NCBI GenBank assembly: GCA_002317595.1
Contig: DCHL01000181.1
Span: 528-9,197 of the forward strand
Direction of reading: 5' to 3'
Source: Lachnospiraceae bacterium UBA1753
GTDB lineage: Bacteria; Bacillota; Clostridia; Lachnospirales; Lachnospiraceae
DNA length: 8,670 nt
The translations under genes were made by a program, and so were the position numbers. Below the pieces are notes generated by a model. The model was not told the DNA's origin. It saw only the letters and a list, made by a program, of their open reading frames with translations, and did not search any database. Shown here piece after piece: positions 5,768 through 8,670 of the stretch. Positions within the stretch are counted from its first letter, which is position 1; each line of letters starts with the position of its first letter.

Positions 5768-8404
5768 ATGGATAGATATCTTAGTTACTACACGACAGGA
5801 AAGAAGGAGACAGAGGGCAAGCTGAAGATCATGGTCTGCTACCATGAGTCAGAATCGGACCTCTTCGTCAGGTATGCTCGTACAGCACTTATGAGGTACT
5901 GCAACGATTCGGTTCTCTATTATCCGAAGAACGATGGCAGCATATCAAGGCAGCAGGGAGACTGGCTGCAGTTTCGCTCGCTGGTTGGTGAGATGGATGG
6001 ACTGTTCATATGTGTCACGAAGGCACTGATTACGGATAAGACCAGTCTCGCGAGACTGATGCTGGAGACGGCGATTGAGATGAATATTTCGGTTCTTCCG
6101 TTCTTCTGCGAGCCCGCACTTTATGATGCGTGGAATGCCTTTATGCCCATCCAGGCAATCGACCCCTTCAATACAGATCCCACGCAGATTAACTACCATA
6201 CTAAGATATCTGACTGGATTGACAGGATCACACCGCTTTCTGAGGATGTCGTGGAAAAAATATGGAAGAACTTTGATTACAGATTTTTCCTAAGCTACAG
6301 AAAGCTTGACAGAAAATATGTAGATACCGTCATGAGGAGTGTGCATGGCAGAATCAATGACAGGTACATGGGATTTGCCGGAATCTGGTATGATGAGGCA
6401 CTGACCTCTGACGATAACTACAACACGATTATTGAGAATAAAATCGTGGACAGTGATCTGGTGCTGATGCTGATATCACCCAACACATTTCTGCCAAATA
6501 GTGCCGGAGAGGTGAACTATGTCCTCAGGGAGGAATACCCTGCCTTTGTGAGGGAGAAGAAGGACATTATCGGTATTCTCGCTCCCGGAACAGATGCCTC
6601 GCTTGCCATGAACACCTTCAAGGCCATAAAGTACTTTGTATTTTTGGAGGAAGAGGGCGCCCTTAATGAAGCGCTTTCTAGGATAGAGCTGCCAGACAGC
6701 AGGGTTAAGGAAAAAACCTCCGAAGTGGCTTACCACATGGGTCTGGCGTATTTGAAAGGCGTCGGAGCAGAAGTATCCATAGATAATGCAGTCATGCTTT
6801 TCATGTACGCAATTAAGCAGGATGGTCATGTCGAAGCGACAAGACGCCTTGTAGAAATAGGATTTGATGAGAATGAAAAAATGAAGGGCGAGGATGGGTA
6901 TTACGACCCGGGAACTGTCTCGCAGTATGCGCTGAAGCTTTTTGAAGCGGCAGTACAGCGGGCTGACCAGTGCCGGACTGATGAGACTATCAAGGAGGCC
7001 TTCGATGAAGTCGTTCCTCTGATCCGTCGCATGAAGAAGTGCGGTGATGAGTGGCCTGAGAGGGCAATGCAGATGGGACGAATCTGTCTTGATTGGGTGC
7101 AGAATATTTTGGTCACCTACGCTGACACAGACTTCACCCGAAGCCTTGAGGGAGAAGTGCTCATTGAGATTGGAGAGGCCCAGTATCTGCGCCATATTTT
7201 CAGAGGGCATAATCCTCAGGGGCGCGAGCTTGGAGCCATCGCATATCTCCCTGATGGAATTGAAAGGATGAGAAGAAGACCGGGAGTCCTCTCCATCAAG
7301 GAGGTGGATATCCTGACACAGGCATATGACTACCTCGCTGACTCCTATTACAGGCAGGGGGCTTTTGGAAATCAGAGAAGGACCCTTGCGGAAAAAATAG
7401 ATTTCGTGGAAAAATATGCCGACAACGAGATGGACGGTCTGCAGCTGCTGGAACAGGCTGATACCAGGTTCCTGCTGGCAGAAGCCTGCATGATGGGAAC
7501 GCAGGACATGCTGGATAGCGCCATGTCGTATTTCGAGGATGGCGAGAGATATTTAGATGACGCCAAGCCGCTCTGCAACGAATTCCAGATTGTGAAGCGC
7601 AGAATCAAGCTTTATATAGCACTAGGGAATACATTCCTTTGTAAGATGGATATCACAAGAGATAGAAGTGAGGCATTGGAATGGAAGAGGGGGGCATACG
7701 CATGGATTGATGAAGCGCAGCACCTCGCGGAGAGATATCTTGAGAGGTCTTCAGAGGCGTCAGAAAAAAATTATATTGAATATTTGCTCGGAAGAGTATA
7801 TCTCATAAGGCATCGCGCGTATAAAATTGATAGATACAAAGGTGATGACCTTATAAGGGCTGCTGCTAACCTCATAGTTCCATATGCTCAGAAAAACCGG
7901 GATTACGATACACTGCATGATTATTACAGAGTCGAGCTCGAGATATTGAGTGCGAATATGCGGTATGTGTTTGTAGACAGTGCCACCACTGATGCAGATC
8001 TTGTCAGAGAGCTGATAGATGCGGCCACGGGCGTGATTGACGAGATTCAGAATGAGGTCAGACAGCACAATGATTACTGGATCGCCCTGGACAGACTTGA
8101 ACTGTGGATTATGAAGACGCAGATTCTTGTACTTGCCCTTCGTAAGGGAGTCAGATATCCCGCAATCATTAGGGATATTGAGGAATGTATCTATGTGTCA
8201 GAGAGTCACTGCAAAAACATCCTTAATAAGGAGGGGACTGACAAGAGCCGTGTGCTTTTAGGGTCCATGGATGAGCTGAGTGTCATATGTCAGAATTTCT
8301 ATCAGATGATAGGAAATCAGGAGGCAATGCTTGAATGGCATAAGACGGCATGTAGGGTGATCGAGGATATCAAAGAGAGTGCACTCAATGATTACATGAA
8401 GTAA
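5768..8404 (+). CDS. Tandem TIR-like domain protein with Sel1/TPR-like helical repeats
   Basis: A cytosolic 878-residue protein with no signal peptide or membrane segment. Residues 18-155 form a divergent TIR-like fold: strand LKIMVCYHESE, strand GLFICVTKALI, then a helix with LMLETAIEMNISVLPFF (candidate Glu100). Residues 169-305 form a clearer TIR domain: box 1 FFLSYRKLDRKY (173-184), GIWYDEALTSDDNY (205-218), LVLMLISPN (231-239) and NYVLREEYPAF (250-260), where Glu256 is the best candidate for the NADase glutamate and Glu248 is the alternative. A Sel1-type repeat follows (about 318-353: AYHMGLAYLKGVG, then AVMLFMYAIKQDGH). The rest, to residue 878, is helical and TPR-like. TIR domains in bacteria make or cleave NAD-derived signals, as in Thoeris, or act as protein-interaction modules; which applies here is not known. 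The start has a modest AAGGA site 11 bases upstream; an in-frame ATG at codon 22 would cut into the first strand. The next gene starts 33 bases downstream, with no terminator between. Confidence 0.9.
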   Translation: MDRYLSYYTTGKKETEGKLKIMVCYHESESDLFVRYARTALMRYCNDSVLYYPKNDGSISRQQGDWLQFRSLVGEMDGLFICVTKALITDKTSLARLMLETAIEMNISVLPFFCEPALYDAWNAFMPIQAIDPFNTDPTQINYHTKISDWIDRITPLSEDVVEKIWKNFDYRFFLSYRKLDRKYVDTVMRSVHGRINDRYMGFAGIWYDEALTSDDNYNTIIENKIVDSDLVLMLISPNTFLPNSAGEVNYVLREEYPAFVREKKDIIGILAPGTDASLAMNTFKAIKYFVFLEEEGALNEALSRIELPDSRVKEKTSEVAYHMGLAYLKGVGAEVSIDNAVMLFMYAIKQDGHVEATRRLVEIGFDENEKMKGEDGYYDPGTVSQYALKLFEAAVQRADQCRTDETIKEAFDEVVPLIRRMKKCGDEWPERAMQMGRICLDWVQNILVTYADTDFTRSLEGEVLIEIGEAQYLRHIFRGHNPQGRELGAIAYLPDGIERMRRRPGVLSIKEVDILTQAYDYLADSYYRQGAFGNQRRTLAEKIDFVEKYADNEMDGLQLLEQADTRFLLAEACMMGTQDMLDSAMSYFEDGERYLDDAKPLCNEFQIVKRRIKLYIALGNTFLCKMDITRDRSEALEWKRGAYAWIDEAQHLAERYLERSSEASEKNYIEYLLGRVYLIRHRAYKIDRYKGDDLIRAAANLIVPYAQKNRDYDTLHDYYRVELEILSANMRYVFVDSATTDADLVRELIDAATGVIDEIQNEVRQHNDYWIALDRLELWIMKTQILVLALRKGVRYPAIIRDIEECIYVSESHCKNILNKEGTDKSRVLLGSMDELSVICQNFYQMIGNQEAMLEWHKTACRVIEDIKESALNDYMK

Positions 8405-8437
8405 CGAAAAGTTTTGATTATTTTGAGAGGTTTGAAG

Positions 8438-8670
8438 ATGGCATTAGATGGATTAGTAAAGGAAAGAGACAGGCTGCAGAGTGAACTCCTATCATTCAAT
8501 CAGAATATTGAGGAGCAGAAGCAGAGCGAAGAATTCAGTAATGACTGGCGCCAGGCACAGCAGAAGGCTGATTACATTAAGAAAAACCTAAGAAAGGGAA
8601 ATTATGGTTATCAGACAGATTCTGTTGCTGAGGCAATTCTTGCGACCAAGCTCAGTATAGAGGCAGAGCT
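8438..8670 (+). CDS. Coiled-coil protein of unknown function (3' end outside window)
   Basis: An open frame of 77 codons continuing beyond the window edge. The ATG at 8438 is preceded by GAGAGG (8425-8430) at seven bases, a good ribosome site, and lies 33 bases after the TIR-protein stop, so the two are probably co-transcribed. The visible part is hydrophilic and rich in Glu, Gln, Lys and Leu. It begins MALDGLVKERDRLQSELL and continues with heptad-like spacing of hydrophobic residues, which suggests a coiled coil to about residue 50. A Gly/Tyr turn (GNYGYQ) and another helix rich in Ala, Ile and Leu follow. There is no signal peptide. I do not recognise the family; small helical proteins of the WXG/LXG-chaperone or DUF5082 kind look superficially similar, but no diagnostic motif is visible. 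Confidence 0.8.
   Translation, partial: MALDGLVKERDRLQSELLSFNQNIEEQKQSEEFSNDWRQAQQKADYIKKNLRKGNYGYQTDSVAEAILATKLSIEAE

Noticed and set aside
6476..7210. 244-codon antisense open frame opposite the TIR/TPR gene
   Set aside because: It is a shadow of the sense-strand coding frame: no domain resemblance, cysteine- and histidine-rich shadow composition, and it opposes a gene with clear motifs.
1..8670. CRISPR arrays, tRNA or rRNA genes, insertion sequences and attachment-site repeats
   Set aside because: No regularly spaced repeats, cloverleaf sequences, transposase motifs or flanking inverted repeats were found by eye.

Overview
The window looks like a chromosomal segment from an anaerobic Firmicute, most likely a Lachnospiraceae-type Clostridium relative (Butyrivibrio/Roseburia-like). 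The reasons are strong AGGAGG-type ribosome binding sites, heavy use of AGA/AGG arginine codons, a tRNA-sensing T-box leader, and an AAA-ATPase/PD-(D/E)XK gene of a type common in those genomes. The genus cannot be fixed from this sequence. All supported genes lie on the + strand.

Layout. (1) 1-762: C-terminal 253 codons of a class-3-like aldehyde dehydrogenase, its N-terminus outside the window, followed by a hairpin with a weak T tract. (2) 869-2323: an AT-rich accessory gene with its own near-consensus promoter. It encoded an AAA-ATPase-like protein with a C-terminal PD-(D/E)XK nuclease-like domain, but is now a pseudogene carrying a one-base frameshift and an internal deletion. (3) 2394-5637: a regulated operon. 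A promoter leads into a complete T-box riboswitch whose specifier codon reads UGG (Trp) and whose acceptor-binding bulge is UGGC, matching the discriminator G of bacterial tRNA-Trp. It controls an ABC importer made of a lipoprotein (trpX), a permease (trpY) and an ATPase (trpZ). When uncharged tRNA-Trp accumulates, the antiterminator should form and the tryptophan importer should be made. (4) 5712-5749: a strong 13-bp terminator hairpin closes the operon; a possible extended -10 promoter for the next gene lies inside it. (5) 5768-8670: an 878-residue protein with two consecutive TIR-like domains, a Sel1-type repeat and a long helical TPR-like region, followed 33 bases later by a coiled-coil protein that runs off the window.

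The clearest functional reading is the T-box/tryptophan importer. The least explained and potentially most novel part is the tandem-TIR/TPR protein and its coiled-coil neighbour, which may begin a longer signalling or defence cluster continuing beyond base 8670. That role is inference: only the domain architecture and gene order are visible here.
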